This document shows, piece after piece, positions 47,558-57,046 of a DNA stretch of 64,000 nt; the stretch's first letter is position 1, and every line of letters begins with the position of its first letter. Origin of the DNA: Natrinema sp. HArc-T2 (GTDB lineage Archaea > Halobacteriota > Halobacteria > Halobacteriales > Natrialbaceae). A program made the position numbers and the translations under genes. The stretch covers positions 1-64,000 of the forward strand of contig NZ_JBGUAZ010000007.1 of NCBI RefSeq assembly GCF_041821085.1. The letters run 5' to 3'. The notes beneath the pieces were generated by a model. The model was not told the origin of the DNA. It made no database searches and saw only the letters and a list, made by a program, of their open reading frames with translations.

Positions 47558-50500
47558 GGTCTTTCGTACCACACTTGGTTTCAGTCGTATCCTCTGCAGT
47601 AGCTGACTCCCCCGATTCTCCACCATCAGGCCGGACAGACGATTTCTCACCGTCTGTCTCGAGGAAATGCTCGACGACTGCATCGAGAACCTCCTCTTTC
47701 GTGAGATCTGCCTCGAGAAGGTGTCTGACCGCATCTGCACTGAGATCGAGACGGGTTGCAAGCGCGTTGCGCTGGGCTTCGTTCTCGACGAACTCTTCGA
47801 AGGCGAGCAACTCCGCTGGCTCGTCACGAATTGCCTGCTCGATAAAGGCCTGATCCTCAGGCTCGTAGTCGATAACCCGTTTCTCGAAGTCGTCAGCAAC
47901 GATATGCAGCGGGTACGTTCCGTGTTCTTCGACGCGAACGAGTGCCTGACTGTAGCCAAGGTCTTCGTTCCCAGCGTCGGCACCCCTGACGTACCGGCGC
48001 TGCTCTTCGGTTAGCCCGATCTTGTCCGCTGTCCGATCATCTAATTCAGGGAGCTTGTGGAGGACCTTGATCGGACACATGCCGATGATCTTCTCCGCCT
48101 GCTCGGTCTCGTAAAATTCCTGAGCAGTTTGGGAGAGTAATACCATCCGAAGCCCTGCATGGCGTTGGTGCCGGAACGCTGTCTCGAGGAAATCGAGATT
48201 CGCTTGGTCCTCGAAGAGATAGTGGGCTTCGTCGATCGCGAGTTCGACGTTTCGCTGAGTGTTTTTCGCCTGCTGATATATCGTTGACAGCAGCAGTTGC
48301 ATCAGGAATGTCTGGCGATCGATCCCCGATGCACTCCCTTCGATTTGACCGAGGTCAATATAGACGACCTTGTTGTCGCCCTCAAGGATATCGATCTCTG
48401 AATGGTGAGAGAGGTTTTCGTAGGACCCGCCCTCACGGAATGGCTGGAACGCAATCGCGAGTTCATCTGCATACTGTGCGGCACGCTCGCGAGCGGAGTC
48501 GGATTTCGCGATATTGTGCTCGTCCGGGTTCTCAGCGATATCACAGAGGATCCGGTGGACATCCTGCATTGTCGGTGAATTCGCCGATGTGTGCGTCGAG
48601 ACATCGTCCTCGACGATCCCTGCTTGCCGGTAGGCTTCGTCGATGACGTATGAGAGGACGCCCGTCTCGGTTCCGAGTTCGATATCGCGAGCGTCGAGGA
48701 AGTTCTCGAGGACAGCGTAGACCTCGTCTTTCTTCGCTGAAAGGGGCGAAATCCCGTCACTAGAGTCGAGGACGTGTTGGGGCGTCTCGCGGATTTCGAG
48801 TGGGTTGAGCTTCGTATCGCCACCGACAGTGATCGTCTTTGCGTTCAGCGCGTCTGCGATCCCGCGGAAGCCACCAACTGGATCGACGAGAACGAGCATG
48901 GTATCGGTGCGGCGTTTCATCATCCGAAGGTGGCGCATGATGTCGCCGAACGTCTTCCCAGCGCCCGGCATTCCGACGACGAGTTCACTGTGACCCGTCT
49001 CGAGCGCCCACGGGTTGATCCGGATTGGAGAGCTGTTGTGGCCGTGATAGCCGTACTCGATACCCTCGTCCATCATCAGGTAGTTCGACGAGAACGGGAA
49101 CATCGCGCCGACGGCTTGGTTCGTCAGCGTCGACATGCGGTCACGGCCAAGTTCGTTCGCGCCAAGCGGTGACACTGTTGCGAGCCCGCGTTCCTGCCAG
49201 CGACTCGCAACCTTGAGCGTACAATTCGCCGGCGCATCCTTGATTATCGACCGCAGGCGCGTCGTGTGATTATCGAGTTCCTGTTGACTATCAGCGGCGA
49301 GGCGAATGAACACACCACCGCGATAGAACGATGCTTTGTTCGCACGGACGAGCGACCGCATATACTTCGCCTGATCGATGTCTGCCTGGAGATCCTCGGA
49401 TTTGAGGCTATTCGAGTCATGCTGGTTGATCTTCAAATCCGAGATCCAGTCTGCCATCATGTCCTGAGCCGACTGGCTATCGAACGGATCGAGATGGATG
49501 CTGATGTCGGTCTGCAACTCCGTATCGAGTAACAGTCGCTCGAGAAGGCCATCCGGGGGTTCTTCGGGGAACTGTTCAATCCAGAACGTGCGAACGTACG
49601 TCTCGTCGTTGATCACTGCGTAAGTCGTCTCCCAATCGACCGTCGACGGTGCGACCACCGACTGGTGCATCGTCGACGTGTCTGGCAGCTGATCGCCAGT
49701 TCCGGCGGACGAGTCGTCGATAGTGTCTTCACCACGATCGCTCGAGGCCGTATCTGACGGACTGTCGTACTCAGCCATCGCATCGAGGACATCATCGGGA
49801 TCGGGCGTTGCTGGGACACCGTCGCTTATCCCGTGGGAAACGACTGGGAACGTCCCGAGTGCATTCGTGATATCGGCGTACTCTTCGGGATGGCACGTCC
49901 AGTACTCCTTCGTGATCCGAGCGAGATCGTAGGCATCGAGGGGGCTGATCGAACACCGATAGAGCGACGACCCACCACGACGGAGTTGTGTGAGTCGTGA
50001 CTCGAGATGTTCTTCCTTGAATTGCTCTCGCTCAGCGTCGGTCAGGTCGTCAGTTTGGAACCGACCGAAGAGCCGTCCAATAGCAGGAAGGTCAGCAAGA
50101 TAGGCGAGGACACTGTCGTCCGTTTTATCGAAGTGCTCGATATCATCGTCGTTCACCGCGGTAATAAGGTAGTACTCGCGGATCGTGGTCGTCTCAGAGT
50201 CGATTTCACCGTTGTCAGTCGTATTCGCCGCAACGTATTTCTCGAGAAGCCGTTTCAACACGGGGCGTGAGCGAACATCAGCGTCAGCGAGTCGGTTCTG
50301 ATGTGCACGGACGATCTCGTCGTCATCGACCTCGCGGCTAGTGACGTAGATCTTCACTGGAAAGTCGACAGTCGAGTTGGCGAACTCCGAGAGTGACTGA
50401 ACAGCCTTCGCCCACGCGTCGTCGTCCTCAAGAGCCATGTTCGCGGGCTCGACTTTCATCGCCCCAACGAGTGCGCCATCCGTTCGTTCGATGGCATGCG

Positions 50501-50861
50501 GGTACACTCGCTGTAGGCGAGTCAGATACCGTACTTCGCTATTGTCTTCGCCGCCGTGCGTGTACTCCTTGTTCTTGATCGCCCAGCTAAGACGAGCAGC
50601 GAGCCACTCGGTGAGCCACAAATATCCGGGCTTGACCTTGTGGAGCAAGAACAGCAGCGTCGTAAGCATAAGTCCGAATCCCAGGACCGGGATTGTCAGT
50701 GCTGATGGGATGAACGTCGCTACAACGACCGTGACGAACGCGACTGCGAGAAACAGCATGAGTTCGCCGATCGTATAGCCCTGGAAAAAGGCCGTTGTGC
50801 CACCTAATGACTGGTGGATCTTTCGCGCATCATACTCGTGATCCTCAGTGTTCGTACTCAT
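47550..50861 (-). CDS. virB4: VirB4/TraC-type transfer ATPase with N-terminal VirB3/PrgI-like membrane domain
   Basis: A 1103-residue ATPase. The first ~75 residues hold two membrane helices (GELMLFLAVAFVTVVVATFI and TIPVLGFGLMLTTLLFLLHK) in a VirB3/PrgI-like arrangement, so the inner-membrane component is fused to the motor. After ~550 residues of VirB4 N-domain, Walker A GMPGAGKTF appears near residue 630 and Walker B LAIDEAHYLFED near 875. A conserved RHQRHAGLRMVLLSQTAQEF follows. It energises pilus assembly and substrate transfer. ATG at 50861 (MSTNTEDHEYD) follows the VirB6-like stop closely; the next gene overlaps its end. Confidence 0.92.
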   Translation of the reverse strand: MSTNTEDHEYDARKIHQSLGGTTAFFQGYTIGELMLFLAVAFVTVVVATFIPSALTIPVLGFGLMLTTLLFLLHKVKPGYLWLTEWLAARLSWAIKNKEYTHGGEDNSEVRYLTRLQRVYPHAIERTDGALVGAMKVEPANMALEDDDAWAKAVQSLSEFANSTVDFPVKIYVTSREVDDDEIVRAHQNRLADADVRSRPVLKRLLEKYVAANTTDNGEIDSETTTIREYYLITAVNDDDIEHFDKTDDSVLAYLADLPAIGRLFGRFQTDDLTDAEREQFKEEHLESRLTQLRRGGSSLYRCSISPLDAYDLARITKEYWTCHPEEYADITNALGTFPVVSHGISDGVPATPDPDDVLDAMAEYDSPSDTASSDRGEDTIDDSSAGTGDQLPDTSTMHQSVVAPSTVDWETTYAVINDETYVRTFWIEQFPEEPPDGLLERLLLDTELQTDISIHLDPFDSQSAQDMMADWISDLKINQHDSNSLKSEDLQADIDQAKYMRSLVRANKASFYRGGVFIRLAADSQQELDNHTTRLRSIIKDAPANCTLKVASRWQERGLATVSPLGANELGRDRMSTLTNQAVGAMFPFSSNYLMMDEGIEYGYHGHNSSPIRINPWALETGHSELVVGMPGAGKTFGDIMRHLRMMKRRTDTMLVLVDPVGGFRGIADALNAKTITVGGDTKLNPLEIRETPQHVLDSSDGISPLSAKKDEVYAVLENFLDARDIELGTETGVLSYVIDEAYRQAGIVEDDVSTHTSANSPTMQDVHRILCDIAENPDEHNIAKSDSARERAAQYADELAIAFQPFREGGSYENLSHHSEIDILEGDNKVVYIDLGQIEGSASGIDRQTFLMQLLLSTIYQQAKNTQRNVELAIDEAHYLFEDQANLDFLETAFRHQRHAGLRMVLLSQTAQEFYETEQAEKIIGMCPIKVLHKLPELDDRTADKIGLTEEQRRYVRGADAGNEDLGYSQALVRVEEHGTYPLHIVADDFEKRVIDYEPEDQAFIEQAIRDEPAELLAFEEFVENEAQRNALATRLDLSADAVRHLLEADLTKEEVLDAVVEHFLETDGEKSSVRPDGGESGESATAEDTTETKCGTKDHD

Positions 50862-50866
50862 CAAAC

Positions 50867-52072
50867 TCACCACCTCGAGACCTTCTCTTTCGTGTTTTTG
50901 AGCCCACGCTTCGCTCGAGTCGACGCCTTCTGTGTAGCTTTGCGAGCGTCATCAGCGGCCTTATCGCGCATCCGTCCTGTCTTCGACTTCCGCAAGTTGT
51001 TGTAGCGGCCGGCGTGATCCTTCGTTGAGCGAGCCGAGGAGCCAAGCTTGTACGCTTTCGAATTGCCGCTCTGGAGCGTCGTCTGGCCGCTTTTCGTGAT
51101 GGCACCAATCTGGTTATCTGCGTATCCACGGTGGACGTTTCGGGCTCCACGGACAGCTTTTCCAGAGGTCCGTTTTGCCTTTGCAGCGCCAGCTTTGGCC
51201 GCTGCAGGATTCGTTGCAGTAGCCCCTTTCTGGGCGATCGTCCGCATAGCTGGGCTACTCCAGTAGACCGTCATGACCATCGCAATAATCGCTGCAGGAA
51301 TCAGTGCAAGTCCGACAAACACGGAGTAAATCCCTTCAAACGTAGTGTTCAGGTCAATTGCCCAGCCGATTCGAAATAAGACCGCTGCTGGAAGCCCCGC
51401 AAGCACCAGCCCTGGATAAATCCCAGCGACACGACGTGCCATGTTGGATGCTGGAGTGAATGGCCAAATCTCGAGCGCCCAGAGAACACCCAACAATGGC
51501 ATAACTGGTGTCAGGACAAGGATCCCAATTTCTCGGAAAGCAACAATAAATCCAGCTACGACGAGTGCCACATTGGACAATACGACCATCGCAAGAATGG
51601 CGAAGATTCCTCCCAGTGCTCCTTTGATCAGCCCCTCGAAATTTGCAGTCATGTCGTCAATTGGAGCAATTGTCATTCCGACTGCGTCGATAAATTGCAA
51701 CGGGATAGAGACTAGAGGGAACCAGACGAATGTCGCCATAAATACAAGCCCTAGCCGCCGCAGGAGTCGTTTCCGCCGATACTCGCTAATCGAGCCTGCC
51801 CGAAGCCCGATAAATGCGAAGGCAACGATTAGAATCATAATAGTCAGAGGCATCACATACTTCAGATAGACATCTTGGTATATACTAGCCCAAGGCTCAT
51901 TATCTGGCGTTCCGATAACCATATATCCCGAATCAGATGTCGGTGCTGGAACACCAACGATCGGAGATAGGATGCCCTCATAAATGGTGTTCATGAGTCC
52001 AAGGAGCATCTCTGTCATATCCTCGACGACATCCTCGATTGCTCCCTTGACCTCTTCTCTTAGCCATGCCAT
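50867..52072 (-). CDS. VirB6/TrbL-like polytopic membrane protein
   Basis: A 401-residue protein. The amphipathic N-terminus (MAWLREEVKGAIEDVVEDMT) is followed by at least seven hydrophobic segments, among them LTIMILIVAFAFIGLRAGSI, GGIFAILAMVVLSNVALVVA, FREIGILVLTPVMPLLGVLW and IYSVFVGLALIPAAIIAMVM. A ~120-residue basic, Lys/Arg/Ala-rich tail follows, probably cytoplasmic. Size, topology and position before VirB4 fit the VirB6/TrbL channel subunit. The start codon overlaps the lipoprotein stop (TGATG), so translation is coupled. Confidence 0.75.
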   Translation of the reverse strand: MAWLREEVKGAIEDVVEDMTEMLLGLMNTIYEGILSPIVGVPAPTSDSGYMVIGTPDNEPWASIYQDVYLKYVMPLTIMILIVAFAFIGLRAGSISEYRRKRLLRRLGLVFMATFVWFPLVSIPLQFIDAVGMTIAPIDDMTANFEGLIKGALGGIFAILAMVVLSNVALVVAGFIVAFREIGILVLTPVMPLLGVLWALEIWPFTPASNMARRVAGIYPGLVLAGLPAAVLFRIGWAIDLNTTFEGIYSVFVGLALIPAAIIAMVMTVYWSSPAMRTIAQKGATATNPAAAKAGAAKAKRTSGKAVRGARNVHRGYADNQIGAITKSGQTTLQSGNSKAYKLGSSARSTKDHAGRYNNLRKSKTGRMRDKAADDARKATQKASTRAKRGLKNTKEKVSRW

Positions 52073-52947
52073 CAGAGATCACCATCCTCTGACAAGGAGT
52101 CGTCTGAACTGTTATCGATAATAGTGAGATCGCACGACTGGTCTGTACCACCATATCTAATCTGTTGAGAATACGAGTGATTCTCACCAACTTGGACGAT
52201 AGCCGTCACAGTTAGAGATTCAATCCCAAGTTCTCCACAATCAACAGAGCTATGTGGACTCTCGGTTCGATAAATTCTCCCACCGGAATATACCGTGGTA
52301 GTCTCACCGGGCGGTAAGAGCGTTTCGTGGTAGTACGATTTGGTCTCAGTCGAAAGGAGATTATTGATTGGCGCTCCTGTCCATTGGATCTCAGTGAGCA
52401 GCGACGGGATATTCCCCTTATTCTCAATTAAGACGGCTGCATTTTTGTCCCAGACAGGCGAATTCTTGTCCCAATCCATGTCGGGATTCTCTGCTGCCCA
52501 CAGCACATCCGTAATCGTACACTCAGCCTCGAGCGTGATTGTTGTCGTATCGACCTGCTCGTCTCCATCGAGAGCAACCAGTTCGTAGTCCCCAGTGGGC
52601 ACACTGTCCTCATAGCGACCGAGAATTTCGAATGATGTCGTGGTCTCACCGGTCGCGAGGCGTTGTTGATCAAACAACTCGCCGTTCGGATCGATGAGGT
52701 TGATGAACTCAACTGACGCATCATCGGCAACCTCGATCTTGAGAGTTGTGTCACCCATCTCGACAGAGGCGAAGACGTCACTTCCTTCCGCGCTAATTCC
52801 GTTGCCATCCGTGCTGTTACTGCTGTTTGATGGGTCTGTGGACGTGTCCGACGTACAGCCGGCAAGGGCGGCTGTGCTCACACCAAGGCTAGCAAGGACT
52901 GCTCGGCGAGCGATACCACTGTCGTCTCGATTGGTATTTTCTGTCAT
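52072..52947 (-). CDS. Tat-type lipoprotein of the conjugation operon
   Basis: A 291-residue exported protein. An Arg-Arg motif (ARRAVLASLGVSTAALAGC) with a lipobox ending at Cys31 marks a Tat-exported lipoprotein, usual in haloarchaea. A Ser/Asn/Thr-rich linker (~32-55) follows. The mature part is beta-rich (ASVEMGDTTLKIEVADDASV, LVALDGDEQVDTTTITLEAE) and contains several cysteines that could pair. It resembles haloarchaeal immunoglobulin-like surface proteins. Its place in the operon suggests a cell-surface part of the transfer apparatus, such as a VirB7-like anchor (inference). Confidence 0.75.
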   Translation of the reverse strand: MTENTNRDDSGIARRAVLASLGVSTAALAGCTSDTSTDPSNSSNSTDGNGISAEGSDVFASVEMGDTTLKIEVADDASVEFINLIDPNGELFDQQRLATGETTTSFEILGRYEDSVPTGDYELVALDGDEQVDTTTITLEAECTITDVLWAAENPDMDWDKNSPVWDKNAAVLIENKGNIPSLLTEIQWTGAPINNLLSTETKSYYHETLLPPGETTTVYSGGRIYRTESPHSSVDCGELGIESLTVTAIVQVGENHSYSQQIRYGGTDQSCDLTIIDNSSDDSLSEDGDL

Positions 52948-54698
52948 GGATGGTCTCGTAGTCCAAGGACCGCACCGCCAGTCAGGTAGTCAAAGCCGTA
53001 GACAGCCAGAGCGACCGGGAGGAACCAGAGCAGCGTCACGAGGAACAGCTGGACAAGCTTCTGGAACTTGGGGTAGTTCGGAGGAACCGTCGCCCGATCC
53101 TCGGCTGCTGAGTACAACTGATCGGCACGCCACCAGTCTGCGGGAACGTACTGGCCATCGATGAGCGACGACGGCTGCTTCTCGAGCTCAAGAACGGCAA
53201 TTCCACTCGCGTTCAGTGCAGCCGATTGGCTTCCGATTTTGACTCTCCCAGTCGTGATCGGATCACCGGTCGTCGTCTCCGTGACGGTTGCCTGAACGAG
53301 CGTTCCCGACGAGTTTGCCTCGAGAACCGTCAACTCGAGGGTTGTGTCACGAACGGTTCCGTTGTCGGTGACCGAAATCGTCTCTGACTGGCCACGAACG
53401 ATTCCGTGGACAGTCACCTCGTCGAAGGTCGCTGCTGGAAGCGTCTCTGATCGGACAGCGATCGACGTCGCATTCGTATAGTTGTCAACCGTCGGAATGG
53501 CGATCTCGCTTGGAAGGGACGGGCCAGCGTGTTTGCTCCCCCACGCCTCTTCGATCACTAGCGGTGGCTCGGCATCCTCTGTTGCCTTGCTCGGCATATC
53601 CGGTTGTTTCTGCGTGGGGATAGCATGGAGTTGTGCCGGACGAACGGACGAATTCGTCCGAGTCGTCTCTGTTTCCGTCCGAGACACCATCGTCCGCCAG
53701 CCGTCGACTCCCGCCGAATAGAACCGCCAGTTTCCACGCAAGCGCGCATCACTGCTAACATCGATTGCCGACCAGCGAGTTCCCGGATGGATAACAACAC
53801 CAGTGTGAGTCGCATCGCTCTCGAATGCAACACGCTTCCCGCCTCTGTCGTTGATCTGTGTGACAACTGCGTGGCGGGAGTCAGTCGCTGTTACCTGTTC
53901 GGTTGGATAGTCGACCTCTGTCTCCCATGACCCCTCACAAGATCCGATCGTGCTATTGTAATTCGTGCACGTCCGGGTTTCATGCCGAAGGCGAGCGGTA
54001 ACTGTCGCTTCAACGGTCAGATTCTGCGCTCCCGACAGTCCCCGATACTCGAGCGTGGAGCGATGGCCACGATCAGCGTCGAGTACCCAACTATCTGTCT
54101 GTAGGACAACCGTGTCAACGGCAGTGTCAGCAATTGACCAGTGATGGCGGACAGAGCCGCTCGTGTCATCGTCTGGGACACGGACCCGGTAATCGGCTAT
54201 CGCAAGGACCTCGCCGTCTGGCATAATGTACCGCGCCGACGTGTTCCCCGAGTGCAGCACCGTCGACGGCTGGACTGCAACGATGCTCGTGTACGCATCC
54301 CGGATGTAGAGCCCATCCTCGAGGTGTGCCCGTTCTGGATGGACAGAGGTTTTCTCACCACCAGGGTCAAAGTCTTGGAGATCACCGCTGTTCCACCTCT
54401 CGACATCGTCGATTGGTTTCTCGAACGGGACGTCCGTCGACCCTGCAAGCCGGGTCGAAAACTCCGGCGCAGAGGAAATTGTGTCCCCGAATTCCTCGCT
54501 CGAGCGGTTTTGCTGATCGAGGTCGTCTGACCACAACAGCGGGAATCGTGTCTCGTTCACGCCGTAATCTGGCCCATCCGCAGGGATCGCTGGACTCGAA
54601 TTCGGCTCGGCAACAGCGACACCGACAGCCAAGAACACAGCGCCTCCGCTTGCGACGAGAAGCATGAGGGCAACGTCGATCACACGTGGTGTGGTCAT
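52944..54698 (-). CDS. large surface-exposed membrane protein of the conjugation operon
   Basis: A 584-residue protein with an N-terminal signal or anchor (VIDVALMLLVASGGAVFLAV GV, ending near residue 29) and a C-terminal helix (LVQLFLVTLLWFLPVALAVY), leaving ~500 residues outside. The external part is beta-rich, has many potential N-glycosylation sites (NRS, NTS, NYT, NGT) and a Cys pair (CTNYNSTIGSC). Residues ~450-520 look like an Ig-type module (TTGDPITTGRVKIGSQSAAL). It may be an adhesin or mating-pair factor. The stop overlaps the lipoprotein start (ATGA). Confidence 0.7.
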   Translation of the reverse strand: MTTPRVIDVALMLLVASGGAVFLAVGVAVAEPNSSPAIPADGPDYGVNETRFPLLWSDDLDQQNRSSEEFGDTISSAPEFSTRLAGSTDVPFEKPIDDVERWNSGDLQDFDPGGEKTSVHPERAHLEDGLYIRDAYTSIVAVQPSTVLHSGNTSARYIMPDGEVLAIADYRVRVPDDDTSGSVRHHWSIADTAVDTVVLQTDSWVLDADRGHRSTLEYRGLSGAQNLTVEATVTARLRHETRTCTNYNSTIGSCEGSWETEVDYPTEQVTATDSRHAVVTQINDRGGKRVAFESDATHTGVVIHPGTRWSAIDVSSDARLRGNWRFYSAGVDGWRTMVSRTETETTRTNSSVRPAQLHAIPTQKQPDMPSKATEDAEPPLVIEEAWGSKHAGPSLPSEIAIPTVDNYTNATSIAVRSETLPAATFDEVTVHGIVRGQSETISVTDNGTVRDTTLELTVLEANSSGTLVQATVTETTTGDPITTGRVKIGSQSAALNASGIAVLELEKQPSSLIDGQYVPADWWRADQLYSAAEDRATVPPNYPKFQKLVQLFLVTLLWFLPVALAVYGFDYLTGGAVLGLRDHP

Positions 54699-54734
54699 TG
54701 GGATGCAGGCAACCGCAGGCTCTGTTCTGATGGG

Positions 54735-55190
54735 TCAGAATGGTTTGACACAGTCTGAGAAGCCGAATCCCATCTGACTTCCAACCTTGTCAATCAGTTC
54801 AGGTGAGATCAGCGCGAGGACGATGATCCCGAACCCGACACCCGACATCACGAGTCTCTCTTTGGCCTGATTCTTCTTTTCGGGATTCCCACCGGCACGC
54901 ATGTACGAGAGGCCAGCTCGACCGACGTAGAATCCCGTTGCTGGAAGACCGAGACCAGCAACAGCTCCGAAAACGATGCCAATGCCGGTCTCGACACCGG
55001 TTCCACAGTAGACGTCACCCACATTCGACTGGGCAGCTGCTGACCCGGAAGCGAGGGCGATGAAGGCCAGCCAGACTGTGAGTGAGGTCACTGCCGGCAC
55101 GACTCGCCTACACGCTTGTCGGAACCCAGCCAACAAATCAGGGCATTCAGTCGACGCATCTGACGACTTACGCGGTGAATTAGTATTCAT
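54735..55190 (-). CDS. VirB2/TrbC-like pilin precursor
   Basis: A 151-residue protein with a long N-terminal signal region: a basic stretch (PDLLAGFRQACRRVVPA), then VTSLTVWLAFIALASGSAAA as the signal helix with cleavage after AAA. The mature ~90 residues contain two hydrophobic helices (VETGIGIVFGAVAGLGLPAT and LVMSGVGFGIIVLALISPEL) separated by a short basic loop (NPEKKNQAKER), plus Cys near each end (VYCGTG and SDCVKPF) that could form a disulfide. Size and topology fit a VirB2-type pilin. ATG at 55190 lies within the end of the previous gene. Confidence 0.75.
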   Translation of the reverse strand: MNTNSPRKSSDASTECPDLLAGFRQACRRVVPAVTSLTVWLAFIALASGSAAAQSNVGDVYCGTGVETGIGIVFGAVAGLGLPATGFYVGRAGLSYMRAGGNPEKKNQAKERLVMSGVGFGIIVLALISPELIDKVGSQMGFGFSDCVKPF

Positions 55191-55428
55191 TAGTGTAACG
55201 GTCTGTATGGAATGTTTCGAACAGCGCCTCGAGAGCCACACTAACGGGGGCTGCTTCAGTTCGATCGCTCACCTCACCTCGAGGACTCCGAGAACGAGTC
55301 TCGTCGAAGGGCGTCTGCTTGACCAGTCCGTCTTGGGACCTAGTAGGCGGATGTGGCTCGGGTTGTGGGAGGACTGATACTGCGTCGATCAGTTGGACCA
55401 AGCCACTCATAGTGTCTGCATTTTGCAT
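55180..55428 (-). CDS. first gene of the conjugation operon, small hypothetical protein
   Basis: An 82-residue polar protein (MQNADTMSGLVQLIDAVSVL and onward) with a Pro-rich middle and a C-terminal helix (SVALEALFETFHTDRYTNEY). No domain recognised. Its end overlaps the pilin start by 11 bases, and a strong TATA box lies 50 bases upstream of the ATG at 55428, so it appears to lead the operon. A regulatory role is possible. A second ATG at 55410 is an alternative start. Confidence 0.5.
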   Translation of the reverse strand: MQNADTMSGLVQLIDAVSVLPQPEPHPPTRSQDGLVKQTPFDETRSRSPRGEVSDRTEAAPVSVALEALFETFHTDRYTNEY

Positions 55429-55475
55429 GGTTCATTCACCATGGGAGTTGAACACACAGAACACTTATTGAATAT

Positions 55476-55486
55476 ACTATATAAAA
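55476..55486 (-). promoter_or_regulatory. promoter of the conjugation operon
   Basis: TTTTATATAGT on the minus strand within an AT-rich stretch (55450-55495) is the best TATA box in the region. It predicts a start near 55450, about 20 bases before the first gene. No other convincing promoter is visible down to 43390, where all spacings are short. Confidence 0.6.
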
Positions 55487-55524
55487 ATTTCCGGTGGAAC
55501 TTACTAATGGAGAGGGTTCAATCT

Positions 55525-56442
55525 TCAAAACCCGCTATCACTCTCAAGAGGTGCTAAAAAGAACGATAGGTGGCTGCTACGCATCGTTTGAAGGTTATTC
55601 ATCGTCCGGTTGTTGGCGTCCCCGCGGATGTATTGGAGAACGCGATCGCTCATTCCCTGGTTCTGTATGAGCGTCGTGAACACCGTACGGAAGGTTTGAG
55701 GCGTGGACTTACGGTGAAAGCAGGTTTCGCCCTCGGTCATCACGTTCGCTTTGACTGCTGCTTTGCGCACTGCCCGCTGAACCTGTGTGCTGGAAACACG
55801 GTTGCCTCGAACACTCAGGAACAAATATTCCGAATCGGTGTCCGGATGAATGAACTGATATTGTTTGATGGCGTGTTTCACCTCCTCGTCGATCGGGACG
55901 ACCGTCTGGCCGGCACCCTTGCGCACACGGCCGTCATCGAGCATTAGATCGCCCAGTTCGATTGAGAGTGCCTCGTGAATCCGACAACCCGTTTTCGCCA
56001 GCACGACTGCAATCGCCTTGTTCCGCGGGTCAGCGATATTGTGGGAGATTTTCTTCGCATTCTCCCCCATTGCGCAGTCCGGGCGCTCGCGAGACACCTG
56101 CGGGATCTCTTCGAGTACGACGGCGGCGGGATTGCCGGTGATCCCCTCGTACCGAGGACGCTTCATTGCCCAGCCGAAAAAGGACCTCAGCGACTCTAGG
56201 TATCGACGCTTCGTGTTCTGTGAGAGATCGCGGGCGGCGGGCGAACTGATATAGTCCTCGATGTGGCGCACTTCGACGTCTTCGAGCGCAACATCTGGGA
56301 ACTCCTCGTGGAAGAACGCACATAGGGTGCGAGAGTAGGCATTGAGTGTCCGGCGACTACGTCCCATTGCCTGCTTGCGCTCGATAAAGTCATTGACTGC
56401 GTCGTGCTTGTTTTCATAAATCTTCTCGCGTGTCGCCAGTCA
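55525..56442 (-). pseudogene. degenerate XerC/D-type tyrosine recombinase
   Basis: An intact 280-codon frame runs from ATG 56367 to 55525 with the N-terminal SAM-like domain (TLNAYSRTLCAFFHEEFPDV) and a catalytic domain with the first Arg (TGCRIHEALSIELGDL). The box normally HxxR reads TPQTFRTVFTT, with Gln for His, and the tail RTMNNLQTMRSS has Leu where the nucleophilic Tyr is expected. Upstream, an ATGA-coupled start at 56443 opens MTGDTRE, but two bases are missing in CGAGAAG, so the N-terminal codons shift frame. Together these lesions suggest an inactive recombinase. The smaller intact frame may still be expressed. Confidence 0.65.
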
Positions 56443-56915
56443 TGCACTCACCTCTTGCCCGTCATCGAGGTCGGATGCGAGTCGCGATCCGTAGCCCTGC
56501 TTGTATTCGACTTTCCCCTGATCGGCGAGATCGAATAACTGCTCCTCGACAGCATCCTTGACAACGCCCACGAGCACTCCGCTGCTGGTGATCTCGTTCA
56601 ATAGGCGCTCGAATGGTTGATAACGATCAGTGAGGAATGCGGTGACGAACTCCTCGAGCTGCTCGATCTGTAGTTGCAGCTCTTCGACTTCCGACTCGTT
56701 CTTGTCGTAGGCAAGGAATCCCTCTTGATGAAACGCACGTGCCTCCTGAATCAATTCGTAGAGGTACTTCGACCGACTCCATAGCCTTGCTCTTCTGCCT
56801 CTTCCATCCACTGTTCTGCGTGCTTGCGACTCAGGTAGATGGCGACGTAGGTCGTCTCCTCTGACAAGCCGACTTCGGTCTCCCACTCGGTCTGCTGTGG
56901 TTCTTCGTCACTCAT
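56440..56915 (-). pseudogene. frameshifted partner gene of the recombinase
   Basis: Two frames together make one protein. MSDEEPQQTEWETEVGLSEE to AEEQGYG reads from ATG 56915 in one frame, and SRSKYLYELIQEARAFHQEG to DLDDGQEVSA continues in another to TGA 56440. The join is a one-base loss near 56780 (GGCTATGG then AGTCGG). The rebuilt product (~158 residues) starts with a strand-helix segment (TTYVAIYLSRKHAEQWMEEA) and ends in a helical region with LFDLADQGKVEYKQGYGSRL. It is coupled to the recombinase by an ATGA overlap and so likely belonged to the same excision/integration module. Confidence 0.65.
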
Positions 56916-57046
56916 TCGTGTCTCACAACAGACAATCACAACTGAAGACACCTAGACGTATGGATAGATAGGTCTCATATTTTGACCGTGGATATAGTGA
57001 CTGTAGCGTCGTAAGAAATATCTGTATATCGTCTGATAGCAGAATC

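Noticed and set aside
47558-47983. Upstream extension of the 46409 frame
   Set aside because: Entirely inside the VirB4 coding sequence; ATG at 47557 gives the same short overlap as other operon junctions.
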